In this document: piece after piece, positions 45,394 to 55,365 of the stretch
How the letters are laid out: every line of letters starts with the position of its first letter
Numbering within the stretch: position 1 is the first letter of the stretch
Origin: Pseudomonadota bacterium
GTDB lineage: Bacteria > Pseudomonadota > Gammaproteobacteria > Burkholderiales > Burkholderiaceae
Length of the DNA stretch: 61,898 bases
Assembly: GCA_021783435.1 (NCBI GenBank)
Contig: JAJXUC010000005.1
Span: forward strand, 1 to 61,898
Reading direction: 5' to 3'
Notes under the pieces: generated by a model
The model's database searches: none
Told to the model about the DNA's origin: nothing
The model's input: only the letters and a program-made list of their open reading frames with translations
Translations under genes and position numbers: made by a program

Positions 45394-46800
45394 TCAGCGC
45401 CCGCCGTCGCGCCTTGGGGCACCCGACGAATCACGCCGGCCGGCATCGCGGCGCGGTGCGCCCGAACCTGCACCATCACGACGACCGCTGCCATGGGCGT
45501 GGCCGGCGGCATCGCTACGGCCATGACCATGGCCCGCGGCTGCACCGCGCGATGCGCCTTCGCCACGGCGCTGACCACCACCACCACCGCCGGCTGGCTT
45601 GCCACCGCCACCAATGGTGGTGCGGCCGATACGAATGGGCTGCGCACGCTCTTTGGGATCGGGCTCGAAGCCGGTGATGAGCTTGCGGTCGATCGGCTTG
45701 CCGATGAGATTCTCGATGTCGCGCAGGAAGCGCAGCTCGTCCACGCACACCAGCGAGATGGCCTGGCCATCGGCGCCGGCGCGGCCGGTACGGCCGATGC
45801 GGTGGACATAGTCCTCGGGCACGTTGGGCAACTCGTAGTTCACCACCATGGGCAACTGGTCGATGTCGATGCCGCGCGCGGCGATGTCGGTGGCCACCAG
45901 CACCTGCAGTTTGCCGCTCTTGAACGAGGCCAGCGCGCGGGTGCGCGCGCCCTGGCTCTTGTTGCCGTGAATGGCGTCGGCGCCGATGCCATCGGTGTTG
46001 AGCTGTTCGGCCAGGCGGTTGGCGCCATGCTTGGTGCGCATGAACACCAGCACCTGGTACCAGTTGCTTTCGCGGATGAGGTGGGAGAGCAGTTCGCGCT
46101 TGCGCTCGCGGCCCACCGGGTGCACGGTCTGCTGCACCGTGGCGGCGGTGGCGTTGCGGCGCGCCACCTCGATCACCGCCGGCTTGTTCAACAGCCCGTT
46201 CGCCAGGGTCTTGATCTCGTCCGAGAAGGTGGCCGAGAACAGCAGGTTCTGGCGCTGCTTGGGCAGCAGGGCGAGCACGCGCTTGATGTCGTGGATGAAG
46301 CCCATGTCGAGCATGCGGTCGGCCTCATCCAACACCAGGGTGTCGATGCCGGAGAGATTCAGCGTGCGTTGGCCGTGGTGGTCGAGCATGCGGCCCGGCG
46401 TGGCGACGACGATGTCCACGCCACGCCTGAGCGCGTCGATCTGGGGCTGCATGCCCACGCCGCCGTACATGACCATGCTGCGCAGCTTGAGGTTTTTGCC
46501 GTAGTCGCGCACGCTCTCGGCCACTTGCGCGGCGAGTTCACGTGTGGGTACCAGCACCAGCACACGGGGGATGACGCGGCCTTGCGCGTCACGTGCCTGT
46601 TCGCTTTGGCTCAGACGGTGCAGGATGGGCAGGGTAAATGCGGCCGTCTTGCCGGTGCCGGTTTGCGCGGCGGCCAGCAGATCGCCGCCCTTGAGCACGG
46701 CGGGAATGGCCTGGGCCTGGATGGGCGTGGGCGTGGAGTAGCCCTGCTCGACGATGGCGCGCAGGATGGGCTCGGCAAGCCCGAGTTGATCAAAGTTCAT
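45394..46800 (-). CDS. rhlE: DEAD-box ATP-dependent RNA helicase RhlE
   Basis: A 468-residue helicase. Motif [10 protein letters not shown], Ia PTRELA, DEAD, SAT, and [12 protein letters not shown] are present. Core domains end near residue 370. The C-terminal tail, rich in Gly, Arg, Asp and Ser, is a disordered RNA-binding extension typical of RhlE. It unwinds RNA in ribosome assembly, degradosome and cold adaptation. ATG at 46800 (MNFDQLGL) is the family start; the frame extends 20 codons upstream into the leader. The leader has a 10-bp inverted repeat. Convergent with waaF. Confidence 0.94.
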   Translation of the reverse strand: MNFDQLGLAEPILRAIVEQGYSTPTPIQAQAIPAVLKGGDLLAAAQTGTGKTAAFTLPILHRLSQSEQARDAQGRVIPRVLVLVPTRELAAQVAESVRDYGKNLKLRSMVMYGGVGMQPQIDALRRGVDIVVATPGRMLDHHGQRTLNLSGIDTLVLDEADRMLDMGFIHDIKRVLALLPKQRQNLLFSATFSDEIKTLANGLLNKPAVIEVARRNATAATVQQTVHPVGRERKRELLSHLIRESNWYQVLVFMRTKHGANRLAEQLNTDGIGADAIHGNKSQGARTRALASFKSGKLQVLVATDIAARGIDIDQLPMVVNYELPNVPEDYVHRIGRTGRAGADGQAISLVCVDELRFLRDIENLIGKPIDRKLITGFEPDPKERAQPIRIGRTTIGGGGKPAGGGGGGQRRGEGASRGAAAGHGHGRSDAAGHAHGSGRRDGAGSGAPRRDAGRRDSSGAPRRDGGR

Positions 46801-47131
46801 GGAAGCTTTCAAAGCCGCGCGGCATAAGCCTGGTGCGGCAAGTGTCTTGCAACCGCTCAACCGGGAGGCCGAACACCAGCTTGTTGCAAGACGAAGCCGG
46901 AGCGTTCCGGCAGGATGTCAGATTGACAGGGTGCGCAGAACTGGGCAACGCACCGCAGCCTCGCACTATAGCAGCGCCGGCCCGGTGCCGTAATGCGGAT
47001 GACGCTTCGGCGCCACGGCGACGGGGCACGAGCATCATCGGCTGCCACGACCTGAACGTCCTCAGCCTGCTTATGCTGTGGGTTCGAGCGAGCGGTTCAA
47101 TCCAATCCATCCCATTGCACGACGCCACATC
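46801..47131. other. rhlE leader and ridA-like gene upstream region
   Basis: A 331-bp divergent gap. On the rhlE side a perfect 10-bp inverted repeat GTCTTGCAAC / GTTGCAAGAC is at 46844-46853 and 46883-46892, separated by 29 bp. It starts 44 bp from the rhlE ATG. No open frame is recognisable elsewhere. Confidence 0.55.
46844..46892 (-). promoter_or_regulatory. Inverted repeat in the rhlE mRNA leader
   Basis: GTCTTGCAAC-N29-GTTGCAAGAC would fold as an RNA stem upstream of the rhlE start codon, or act as a bipartite operator. Cold-shock helicase genes often have long structured leaders; that it works here is inference. Confidence 0.4.
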
Positions 47132-47593
47132 ATGTCCATGTCCATCTCCACCACGTTGCAACAACTCGGCATCACCCTGCCCCAAATCGCCACCCCGGCT
47201 GCGGCTTATCTGCCCTTCGTGCAGTCCGGCAACCTGCTGTTTCTCTCGGGGCACATCAGCAAGCAAAACGGCGCGGTCTGGGCCGGTCAGCTCGGGCGAG
47301 AACTCACCACGGCGCAGGGGCGTGAGGCAGCGCGTCTCGTGGCCATCGACTTGATGGGCACGCTGCAGGCGGCCACGGGCGATCTCGGGCGCATACGCCG
47401 CATCGTCAAGCTCATGGGCCTGGTGAACTCGGTGCCCACCTTCACCGAGCAGCATCTGGTGATCAACGGTGCCTCGGAGTTGCTGGGCGAGGTCTTCGGC
47501 GCCAATGGCCAGCATGCGCGCAGCGCCTTCGGCGTGGCGCAGATTCCCATGGGCGCGGCGGTGGAAATCGAACTGATTGCCGAAGTCAGTTGA
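47132..47593 (+). CDS. RidA/YjgF-YER057c-UK114 family protein
   Basis: A 153-residue, probably trimeric member of the RidA superfamily, which in the best-known cases hydrolyses reactive enamine/imine intermediates. The conserved segments are NLLFLSGHISKQNGA, ARLVAIDLMGTLQAATGDL and FGVAQIPMGAAVEIELIAEV at the end. Arg105 of E. coli RidA corresponds to the Arg in ARSAFGVAQ. It is longer at the N-terminus than RidA itself and belongs to the YjgH-like or RidA7 part of the family. ATG at 47132 is used. Convergent with parC. Confidence 0.86.
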   Translation: MSMSISTTLQQLGITLPQIATPAAAYLPFVQSGNLLFLSGHISKQNGAVWAGQLGRELTTAQGREAARLVAIDLMGTLQAATGDLGRIRRIVKLMGLVNSVPTFTEQHLVINGASELLGEVFGANGQHARSAFGVAQIPMGAAVEIELIAEVS

Positions 47594-47710
47594 TTGAGGC
47601 CTGAGGCGCGAGCCGCTCACGCCGGAAGCGTCGGCCGGCGGCGTTACATGCCGCGCACAACCGGGGGATTTGACCATTCCGCCTGACCGGCAGCCGCATG
47701 CGACGCCGGT

Positions 47711-50077
47711 TCACGCCGCCCGCAGCCCTGCCGGTTTGAAACCCGGCCCGGCAACCGATCTGCCCTTGCGGGCGCGCTTGCCGGCATAGTCCAGTTGCGC
47801 GCGCGCCTGCAGGGTCTGGGTCTTGGGCGCACCGCCACGGCCCGTTCCGAAGATGTCCAGCGCAGCGCCGGGCAGCAAGGCAACGGCAGCCAAGACGGTC
47901 TCCTTCGCATCCAGCGCCATCAACGTGACGCCGCGCCCGCCGCGTGGCAGGTGGCGCAATTCGTCCACGCCGAAGATCAACAGCCGCCCGCTGCTTCCGA
48001 GCACGGCGATGCGCTCGGCCGCCCCCACAAGGCCCGATTCGCCATGGGCCATGCGCAGGGGCTGCGGCGGCAACAGGGCTTCACCGGCGTCGATGGCGAA
48101 GAAGGTTTTGCCGGCTTTCTGCCGGCTGTTCAGGCTTTCAGCCGGGGCGATGAGGCCGTAGCCGGCGCTGCCGGCGAGCAGCAGCGGCGTGTCGGCCGCG
48201 CCTGCCCAGTAGTGCGCGGGTTTGGTTCCCGAGGCCAGGTCGATGAAGCTGGTGACGGGTTGGCCGTCACCCCTGCCGCCGGGCAGTTGCGTGATGCCGA
48301 TGCTGTAGGCGCGGCCATCGCTGCCCAGCACCCAGAGGGTGCCGGTACTGCGGCACTCAAACGTGGCGAGCAAGGCATCGCCCGGTTTGAAACCGAGGTT
48401 GGCAAGCTCCAGGCCGTGGCCTTTTTGCGTGCGCAGCCAGCCCATTTGCGAGACGATGGCCGTGACGGGTTCATCGGGCACGCGCACGTCCAGCGTGGCG
48501 CGGCTCTCGGCCTGGATCAAGGTGCGGCGGGCATCGCCAAACTGTTTGGCATCGGCCTCGATCTCCTTGATGACCTTGCGTGTCAGCGCCCGGTCGTCGG
48601 CCAGCAGGGTCTGCAACTCGCCTTGTTCCACCGCGAGTCTGTCGATCTCCTGCTCGATCTTGATGGCCTCGAGCCGCGCGAGTTGGCGCAGGCGGATGTC
48701 GAGAATGTCGTCGGCCTGGCGCTCGCTCAAGTCAAAGCGCTGCATCAGTGCGGCCTTGGGCTCGTCGCTGTCGCGGATGATCCGAATGACCTCGTCGATG
48801 TTCAGCAGGACGATGCGCCGGCCTTCGAGAATATGCAGGCGCTCCTGCACCTGCTCCAGCCGGTGGCGGCTGCGGCGGCGCACCGTGGCCTGGCGGAATG
48901 CAGTCCACTCGCGCAGGATGTCGAGCAGGCTTTTTTGGCGCGGCTTGCCGTCCGCCCCCACCACCACCAGATTGAGCGGCACGCTCTGCTCCAGGCTGGT
49001 GGTGGAGAGCAGCACGCTGACCAGTTCGTCCACCGGCACGCGCGAGCTCTTCGGCTCGAACACCAGGCGCACGGCAGCGTCGCGTCCGGACTCGTCACGC
49101 ACGCCGTCGAGCACGGCCAGCACGGTCTGCTTGAGTTGCTGCTGCTCCGCGCTGATGGCCTTCTTGCCGGCCTTGGGCTTGGGGTCGGTGAGTTCCTCGA
49201 TGTCCTGCAGCACACGCTGGGCGCTGGCGCCGGGCGGCAGCTCGGTGACGATGAGCTGCCATTGCCCGCGTGCCAGTTCTTCCACACTCCAGCGCGCGCG
49301 CACCTTGAGGCTGCCGCGCCCGCTGGCATAGGCATCGCGGATGTCTTGCGGGCTGCTGATGATCTGCCCGGCGGTGGCAAAGTCCGGCCCCGGCATGAGG
49401 GCGAGCACGTCGTCGAGCGTGAGGCCCGGCTTGCGCAGCAACGCGACGCAGGCCGCGGCGACTTCGCGCAGGTTGTGTGCCGGAATTTCCGTGGCGAGGC
49501 CCACGGCAATGCCACTGGCGCCGTTGAGCAGCACGAAAGGCAGACGCGCCGGCAGCAGGCGGGGTTCGAGGGTGGAGCCGTCGTAGTTGGCGATGAAGTC
49601 CGCCGTGCCCATGTCGATTTCGTCGAGCAGCAGCCGGGCGATGGGCGTGAGCCGCGCCTCGGTGTAGCGCATGGCGGCGGCGCCGTCGCCGTCGCGGCTG
49701 CCGAAATTGCCCTGGCCGTCGATCAGCGGATAGCGCTGGGCGAAGTCCTGCGCCAGGCGCACCAGGGCGTCGTAGGCGGCCTGGTCGCTGTGCGGGTGGA
49801 ACTTGCCGAGCACGTCACCCACCACGCGCGCGGACTTCACCGGCTTGGCGCCCGAGGCCAGGCCCATGCGGTCCATCGCATAGAGCAAGCGGCGTTGCAC
49901 GGGCTTTAAACCGTCGCACACGTCCGGCAGGGCGCGGCCCTTGACCACGGAGATGGCGTAGTCGAGATAGGCCTGGCGCGCGTAGTCGGCCAGTGAGGGA
50001 TTGTCGGCCTCAGCCACGTCCAGGGATGCGGACGGGTTCGAGAACAGGTCGGGCGTCGGGTCGGCAGGTGTGGTCAT
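47711..50077 (-). CDS. parC: DNA topoisomerase IV subunit A
   Basis: A 788-residue type IIA topoisomerase subunit for decatenation of daughter chromosomes. The N-terminal DNA-binding domain has the catalytic Tyr138 in [12 protein letters not shown]. The quinolone-resistance region reads [16 protein letters not shown], with Ser97 where E. coli ParC has Gly78. The isoleucine-rich coiled-coil and C-terminal beta-pinwheel (from about residue 500) are of normal length. The start [10 protein letters not shown] at 50077 is the most plausible. The gene is 114 bp downstream of parE on the same strand. Confidence 0.95.
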   Translation of the reverse strand: MTTPADPTPDLFSNPSASLDVAEADNPSLADYARQAYLDYAISVVKGRALPDVCDGLKPVQRRLLYAMDRMGLASGAKPVKSARVVGDVLGKFHPHSDQAAYDALVRLAQDFAQRYPLIDGQGNFGSRDGDGAAAMRYTEARLTPIARLLLDEIDMGTADFIANYDGSTLEPRLLPARLPFVLLNGASGIAVGLATEIPAHNLREVAAACVALLRKPGLTLDDVLALMPGPDFATAGQIISSPQDIRDAYASGRGSLKVRARWSVEELARGQWQLIVTELPPGASAQRVLQDIEELTDPKPKAGKKAISAEQQQLKQTVLAVLDGVRDESGRDAAVRLVFEPKSSRVPVDELVSVLLSTTSLEQSVPLNLVVVGADGKPRQKSLLDILREWTAFRQATVRRRSRHRLEQVQERLHILEGRRIVLLNIDEVIRIIRDSDEPKAALMQRFDLSERQADDILDIRLRQLARLEAIKIEQEIDRLAVEQGELQTLLADDRALTRKVIKEIEADAKQFGDARRTLIQAESRATLDVRVPDEPVTAIVSQMGWLRTQKGHGLELANLGFKPGDALLATFECRSTGTLWVLGSDGRAYSIGITQLPGGRGDGQPVTSFIDLASGTKPAHYWAGAADTPLLLAGSAGYGLIAPAESLNSRQKAGKTFFAIDAGEALLPPQPLRMAHGESGLVGAAERIAVLGSSGRLLIFGVDELRHLPRGGRGVTLMALDAKETVLAAVALLPGAALDIFGTGRGGAPKTQTLQARAQLDYAGKRARKGRSVAGPGFKPAGLRAA

Positions 50078-50191
50078 GAGGCGGTGATGAAAACAGCAAG
50101 CATGGGGACGCGAGGGGAGCGAAGAAAAACACACCAAGCGCGTCGACGATCGAGCGGCGGGCGCCGAGCACTCTGGCGCGCGGCGCCCGCC

Positions 50192-52165
50192 CTAAACATC
50201 CACCTCGATCTGATCGCCATAGGCCTCCATCAGGTTGCGTCGGGCCTGGGCTTCGCCTTTGCCCATGAGCTGCACGAACAGCTCGGTGGTGGCGGTCTCG
50301 CCAACTCGGCCGAGGTGTACCGGCATGAGGCGGCGTGTGTCGGGGTTGAGGGTGGTCTCCCAAAGCTGCTCGGCGCTCATCTCGCCCAGGCCCTTGAAGC
50401 GCGACACGCTCCAGGCGCCTTCGCGCACGCCGTCCTTGCGCAAGCGGTCGAGGATGGCGGTGAGCTCGCCTTCGTCCAGGGCGTACACCTTGGTTGCGGG
50501 CTTTTTGCCGCGCGCCGGTGCATCCACGCGGAACAGCGGCGGCCGTGCAACGTGCACGTGGCCACGGGCGACGAGCTGCGGGAAGTGGCGAAAGAACAGC
50601 GTGAGCAGCAGCACCTGGATGTGCGAGCCGTCCACATCGGCATCGCTCAGGATGCAGACCTTGCCGTAGCGCAGTTGGGCGAAGTCGACCGCGTCGTTCG
50701 GCCCGTGCGGATCGAGCCCGATGGCCACGGCGATGTCGTGAATTTCCTGGTTGGCGAACAGCCGGTCACGCTCCACCTCCCAGGCATTGAGCACCTTGCC
50801 GCGCAACGGCAACACCGCCTGGAATTCCTTGTCGCGCCCCAACTTGGCCGAACCTCCGGCCGAGTCGCCCTCCACCAGGAACACCTCATTGCGCGCCACG
50901 TCTCGGCTTTCGCAATCTGTCAGTTTGCCCGGCAGCACGGCCATGCCCGAGCCCCGGCGTTTCTCCACCTTCTGCGCTGCGCGCTGACGGCTTTGCGCCT
51001 GGGCGATCACAAGCTCCGCCAGCGCCTTGCCCTGCTCGACATGCTGGCTCATCCACAGCTCCAGCGCCGGGCGCACGAAGCCGGACACCAGGCGCACCGC
51101 GTCGCGACTGTTCAGGCGCTCTTTCATCTGGCCCTGGAACTGCGGGTCGAGCACCTTGGCCGAGAGCACGAAAGAGGCGCGCGAGAACACGTCCTCCGGC
51201 AGCAGCTTCACGCCCTTGGGGCACAGCGCATGCAGTTCGACGAAACCTTTCACAGCCTGGAACAGACCTTCGCGCAAGCCCGACTCATGCGTGCCGCCGG
51301 CCGGTGTGGGAATGAGGTTGACGTAGGACTCGCGCAACACATTGCCTTCGCTGCTGAACGCGACGCACCATGCCGCGCCCTCGCCCGCAGCGAAGCCGTC
51401 GGTCTGGCTGCCGGCCTGGCCTTCGCCCTCGAATTCGACCAGCACCGGCGTGTCTCCCAGCGCCTCGTGCAGATAGCCGCGCAGGCCTTCATCAAAACGC
51501 CAGGTCTGTGTCTCGCTGGTCTTCTCCCGCACCAGACTCACCTCCAGGCCCGGCAACAGGACGGCCTTGCTGCGCAAGAGGTGCAGCAAATCGGCCTGCG
51601 GCAACAGCACCGTGTCGAAATACTTGGCGTCCGGCCACACCCGCACGCGGGTGCCGGTTTTCCACTCACCGCGCGCCAGTGACCGTGTGCGCAGGGGTTC
51701 GGCCGGGGCGCCGTGGGCAAAGGCGAGTGTGGCCGCCTGGCCATCGCGATGAACTTCGACTTCGAGGCGCGTGGCCAGCGCATTGGTCACGCTCACGCCC
51801 ACGCCGTGCAGACCGCCTGAGAAGCGATAGGCGGCACCGGCGTCGAGTTTGTCGAACTTGCCGCCGGCATGCAGCCGGGTGAAGACCAGCTCCACCACCG
51901 GCACCCTCTCCTCGGGATGCAGGCCAATGGGAATGCCGCGGCCGTCGTCCTGCACGCTGGTGCTGCCGTCCGCATGCTGCGTCAGGACGATGCGTCGGGC
52001 ATGGCCCGCCAGGGCCTCATCGGCGCTGTTGTCGATGACCTCCTGGAGGACATGCAGCGGGTTGACCGTGGAGGTGTACATGCCCGGGCGCTGCTGCACG
52101 GGCTCCAGGCCCTTGAGCACGCGGATGGAGGCTTCGCTGTAGGACGGAGGAGTTCGGGTTGCCAT
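50192..52165 (-). CDS. parE: DNA topoisomerase IV subunit B
   Basis: A 657-residue GHKL ATPase subunit. The ATP-binding motifs DNSADEALAG and DDGRGIP follow the N-terminal YTSTVNPLHVLQEV. The transducer and TOPRIM domains carry FLVEGDSAGG and SDADVDGSHI-type residues; the C-terminal ends MEAYGDQIEVDV. Length is close to E. coli ParE (630). Together with parC it forms the decatenase. The upstream gap to the divergent methyltransferase gene is 376 bp. A short stem-loop is present there. Confidence 0.95.
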   Translation of the reverse strand: MATRTPPSYSEASIRVLKGLEPVQQRPGMYTSTVNPLHVLQEVIDNSADEALAGHARRIVLTQHADGSTSVQDDGRGIPIGLHPEERVPVVELVFTRLHAGGKFDKLDAGAAYRFSGGLHGVGVSVTNALATRLEVEVHRDGQAATLAFAHGAPAEPLRTRSLARGEWKTGTRVRVWPDAKYFDTVLLPQADLLHLLRSKAVLLPGLEVSLVREKTSETQTWRFDEGLRGYLHEALGDTPVLVEFEGEGQAGSQTDGFAAGEGAAWCVAFSSEGNVLRESYVNLIPTPAGGTHESGLREGLFQAVKGFVELHALCPKGVKLLPEDVFSRASFVLSAKVLDPQFQGQMKERLNSRDAVRLVSGFVRPALELWMSQHVEQGKALAELVIAQAQSRQRAAQKVEKRRGSGMAVLPGKLTDCESRDVARNEVFLVEGDSAGGSAKLGRDKEFQAVLPLRGKVLNAWEVERDRLFANQEIHDIAVAIGLDPHGPNDAVDFAQLRYGKVCILSDADVDGSHIQVLLLTLFFRHFPQLVARGHVHVARPPLFRVDAPARGKKPATKVYALDEGELTAILDRLRKDGVREGAWSVSRFKGLGEMSAEQLWETTLNPDTRRLMPVHLGRVGETATTELFVQLMGKGEAQARRNLMEAYGDQIEVDV

Positions 52166-52541
52166 GGGAATCGTGGATCAGACAAAGACATTGTGGACGA
52201 AGGCCAGGGGGTGTCCGTTTGCCCCCTGCCGTTGCGCTGGTGCGAAAACTTATCCCCACGGGATGGGGATAGGACACCAGGCCGAAAGCCGAAAACCCTG
52301 ATTTCATGCGGCCCGGCTCGGGTCTGCCCAAAAATTCAGCAGCGAGGCGGCTGGCTGAAAAGACGTTGACAAGACTTGACAAGACCGTGCCGGGCCTATC
52401 TCGACGAGTTCAAGCGGCCGGATTTTAAGAGCCATGCCCGGCGGCCTGCCTGGCTTGGGTCGAGTGGAGATCGGTTGGCGGCAAGCCAGGCCGGGCCGAT
52501 TCTGCTTGAATGTCGCGACGCCGTTCACGCGCAACACACCC
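52166..52541. other. Divergent region between parE and a methyltransferase gene
   Basis: This 376-bp gap should hold both promoters. A perfect 8-bp inverted repeat TATCCCCA-CGGGA-TGGGGATA lies at 52251-52271. The bases TTATCCCCA resemble a DnaA box with one mismatch and appear in both directions. Two GACAAGAC direct repeats are found near 52369-52386. No open frame. Confidence 0.45.
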
Positions 52542-53156
52542 ATGACTCTGCCCTCGCACCATCCTGGCCTCGACGCAACCGATGCACGACACGCGCAACT
52601 CGCGCCTTCACCCTGGGTGCTGCGCTTTGCACCACTCATCGCACCCGCCGCCTCGGTGCTCGACGTGGCCTGCGGCAGTGGCCGCCATGTGCGTCTGCTG
52701 GCCGAGCGTGGCCATGCGGTGCACGCGGTGGATCGCGATGCTCAGGCCGTGGCGCCGCTGCAGGCCATCGCCCAGGTTCGTGTGGCGGATCTGGAAGCGG
52801 GTGACTGGCCCTACGCCACACAGGCCTTCGGCGGCGTGATCGTCGCCAACTATCTCTGGCGTGCGCTCTTGCCACGGATCGTGGCGGCGGTGGCTCCGGG
52901 CGGGGTGCTCATCTACGAAACGTTCGCACTCGGCAATGCCAGCGTCGGCAAGCCCGGCAACCCGGATTTTTTGCTGCGCCCCGGCGAGTTGCTCGACCTG
53001 GTGCGCCCCGAGCTGCGTGTGGTGGCCTATGAGGACGGTTATGTGGAGGCGCCCAAACCCGCCTTCGTCCAGCGGGTGTGCGCGGTGCGCGAGCCGATGC
53101 CCGCGCACCATGCCGAGGCAGGCACTGCGGCGCGTCCCGCCAAGTACAATCTGTAG
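52542..53156 (+). CDS. Class I SAM-dependent methyltransferase
   Basis: A 204-residue protein with motif [13 protein letters not shown] at about residues 39-50, an acidic motif II AVDRD near 61, and a later Rossmann strand [15 protein letters not shown]. Similar proteins are annotated as tellurite-resistance TehB-like or generic methyltransferases; substrate is unknown. The ATG at 52542 (MTLPSHHP) is used because the upstream frame lacks a ribosome-binding site. The gene directly precedes dapA by 29 bp on the same strand. Confidence 0.85.
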   Translation: MTLPSHHPGLDATDARHAQLAPSPWVLRFAPLIAPAASVLDVACGSGRHVRLLAERGHAVHAVDRDAQAVAPLQAIAQVRVADLEAGDWPYATQAFGGVIVANYLWRALLPRIVAAVAPGGVLIYETFALGNASVGKPGNPDFLLRPGELLDLVRPELRVVAYEDGYVEAPKPAFVQRVCAVREPMPAHHAEAGTAARPAKYNL

Positions 53157-53185
53157 GCTTTATCCCAGCGTGGCATGAACCCCGC

Positions 53186-54073
53186 ATGAACCCAATCACC
53201 GGCAGTATCGTGGCCCTGGTCACACCCATGGGTGATGACGGCAGCGTCGATGTCGACGCCCTGCGCAAGCTCATCGACTGGCACATCGCCGAAGGCACCG
53301 ATTGCATCGGCGTGGTCGGCACCACCGGCGAATCGCCCACGGTGAGCGTGAACGAGCAGCGCGACATCATTCGCGTGGCGGTCGAACACGCCGCGGGGCG
53401 CGTCCCCATCATGGCCGGTGCCGGAGCCAACTCCACGGCCGAAGCGATCGAGCTGACGCGCTTCTGCAAGGAAGTCGGCGCCGACTGCACGCTGCAGGTC
53501 GTCCCCTACTACAACAAGCCCACGCAGGAGGGCATCTACCGCCACTTCCGTGCCATCGCCGAAGCCGTCGACATCCCCATCGTGCTGTACAACGTGCCCG
53601 GCCGCACTGTCGCCGACATGCTGGCCGAGACCGCGCTGCGCCTGGCCGAAGTGCCGAACATCGTCGGCATCAAGGAGGCCACCGGCAATATCGACCGCGC
53701 GCTGCAAATCCTGCGCCAGCGCCCCCAGGGGTTTGCCGTGTACTCCGGCGACGACCCCACCGCCGTGGCGCTCATGCTGTTGGGTGGCCAGGGCAACGTC
53801 AGCGTGACGGCCAACGTCGCCCCGAGGTTGATGCACGCGCTGTGCATGGCCGCCATCGCCGGCCATGCCAGCGAGGCGGCGCAACTGCACTTCAAGCTGA
53901 TGGAGCTCAACCGTTTGCTGTTCATCGAACCCAACCCCATTCCCGTGAAGTGGGCGCTCTCCGCCATGGGAAAAATGGGCGGCAGTCTGCGCCTGCCGCT
54001 CACGCCGCTGTCCAGCCATCAAGATGCCCTTCGCGCCGCCTTGGCCGATTTGGGCATCCCCGTCCACCACTGA
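53186..54073 (+). CDS. dapA: 4-hydroxy-tetrahydrodipicolinate synthase
   Basis: A 295-residue aldolase of the lysine/diaminopimelate pathway. It condenses pyruvate with aspartate semialdehyde. The Schiff-base lysine is Lys163 in GIKEATGN. The catalytic Thr46-Thr47 (VGTTGES), Tyr109, Tyr135 and Arg140 (LYNVPGR) are present. Length fits the family. bamC starts 10 bp downstream, as is usual in Proteobacteria. ATG at 53186 is 36 codons into a longer open frame. Confidence 0.95.
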   Translation: MNPITGSIVALVTPMGDDGSVDVDALRKLIDWHIAEGTDCIGVVGTTGESPTVSVNEQRDIIRVAVEHAAGRVPIMAGAGANSTAEAIELTRFCKEVGADCTLQVVPYYNKPTQEGIYRHFRAIAEAVDIPIVLYNVPGRTVADMLAETALRLAEVPNIVGIKEATGNIDRALQILRQRPQGFAVYSGDDPTAVALMLLGGQGNVSVTANVAPRLMHALCMAAIAGHASEAAQLHFKLMELNRLLFIEPNPIPVKWALSAMGKMGGSLRLPLTPLSSHQDALRAALADLGIPVHH

Positions 54074-54083
54074 AACATCCACC

Positions 54084-55229
54084 ATGCGCCGCACCCCCGT
54101 CCTGCATTTGTCCGCTCTCGCCCTGGCCCTGGCCTCGTTAGGAGGTTGCTCCTCGCTCAACACCGTCGTCACGGGCAAGAGCGTCGATTACGAAGGCGCC
54201 AAAGCCGGCCCCGACCTTGTGGTGCCGCCGGACCTGACACAACTGGCACGCGAGCAACGCTACACCATGTCCGAGGGCGGCACCAAGACCGGACCGGTGA
54301 GCGCCCTGGCTTACCAGAATGTCACCACACAGCAAGCGCAAGCCGTGCAAAGCAATGCCGTGCTGCCGCAGTACCCTGGCATGCGTATCGAGCAGGCTGG
54401 CGGCCAGCGCTGGCTGGTGGTGGATACACCGCCCGACAAGCTGTGGGATACGGTGAAGGAGTTCTGGCAGCAAAACGGCTTCTACCTCACCAAAGCCGAT
54501 GCGACCACCGGCGAGATGCAAACCGATTGGGCCGAGAACCGCGCCAAGCTGCCGCAAGACTTCATTCGCAAGTACCTCGGCAAGGTGTTCGACAGCATGT
54601 ACGACACCGGTGAGCGCGACCGCTTCCGCACGGTGTTCGAGCGCACGCCGGACGGCAAGGGCACGGAGATTTTCATCACCCACCAGTCCATGGTGGAGGT
54701 CTACACCAACCAGGACAAGACGCAGACCACTTGGCAGCCGGGCACGCCCGACCCGACACTGGACACCGTGTTCCTGCGCAAACTCATGGTGCGCCTGGGC
54801 ATGAATGAAACCCAGGCCAAGGCTGCCGTGGCCGCCGCGGTGACGCCCGCCGCCGTCGTGCATGCCAGCTTGATCGACAACGGACGCGCCCTGCAGGTGC
54901 AGGACGGCTTTGACGAAGCCTGGCGCAAGGTCGGGCTGGCCATCAACACAGCGGGATTCACCGTGACCGACCGCAATCGCTCGGCGGGCGCCTATGACAT
55001 CCGCTACGTGAATCCGGCGGAGGCCTTGAAGGCCGAGGAGAACAAGGGCGGTTTCTTCAGCAAGCTCTTCGGCGGCGACAAGACCGTCGTCAAGCCGGAA
55101 GACTTCCGCATCGTGGTACAGCCCGCGGGCTCGGTGTCACAGGTCAGCGTGCAGGCGGTGAAGGCCAGCGCCGTCAGCCAGCAGTCCGCGCAGAACATAC
55201 TCAAGGTGTTGCAGCAACAACTGCAGTAA
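54084..55229 (+). CDS. bamC: Outer membrane assembly lipoprotein BamC
   Basis: A 381-residue lipoprotein of the Bam complex. Lipobox SLGGC gives lipidated Cys near residue 22. An unstructured N-terminal segment with DLVVPPDLTQLAREQ contacts BamD in E. coli. Two helix-grip domains follow (the first with RWLVVDTPPDKLWDTVKEFW). A typical 10-bp junction with dapA. A long terminator lies 48 bp after the stop. Confidence 0.93.
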   Translation: MRRTPVLHLSALALALASLGGCSSLNTVVTGKSVDYEGAKAGPDLVVPPDLTQLAREQRYTMSEGGTKTGPVSALAYQNVTTQQAQAVQSNAVLPQYPGMRIEQAGGQRWLVVDTPPDKLWDTVKEFWQQNGFYLTKADATTGEMQTDWAENRAKLPQDFIRKYLGKVFDSMYDTGERDRFRTVFERTPDGKGTEIFITHQSMVEVYTNQDKTQTTWQPGTPDPTLDTVFLRKLMVRLGMNETQAKAAVAAAVTPAAVVHASLIDNGRALQVQDGFDEAWRKVGLAINTAGFTVTDRNRSAGAYDIRYVNPAEALKAEENKGGFFSKLFGGDKTVVKPEDFRIVVQPAGSVSQVSVQAVKASAVSQQSAQNILKVLQQQLQ

Positions 55230-55276
55230 GCGGCGCCGCGACCAGCGCGCCGTTCATGGCGCCTGACGCGCGACAA

Positions 55277-55324
55277 AATGCCCCATCAAAAAAGCCGCTT
55301 CCGCGGCTTTTTTGATGGGGCATT
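55277..55324. terminator. Long bidirectional terminator between bamC and the desaturase gene
   Basis: A perfect 22-bp inverted repeat (arms 55277-55298 and 55303-55324, loop TTCC). The stem contains GCCGC and GCGGC next to the loop, with A6 before and T6 after, so each strand has a T-run beside the loop-proximal G+C stem. It is 48 bp after the bamC stop and 42 bp before the desaturase stop. Confidence 0.92.
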
Positions 55325-55365
55325 GCATACGGTATGGCCGCCGCTGCGTCACATCCGGAGCACGA

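Noticed and set aside
47711..52541. Replication origin (oriC) near parE/parC because of DnaA-like boxes
   Set aside because: There is no dnaA, dnaN or gyrB gene here and only one inverted pair of near-matches; parE/parC are not usually at the origin.
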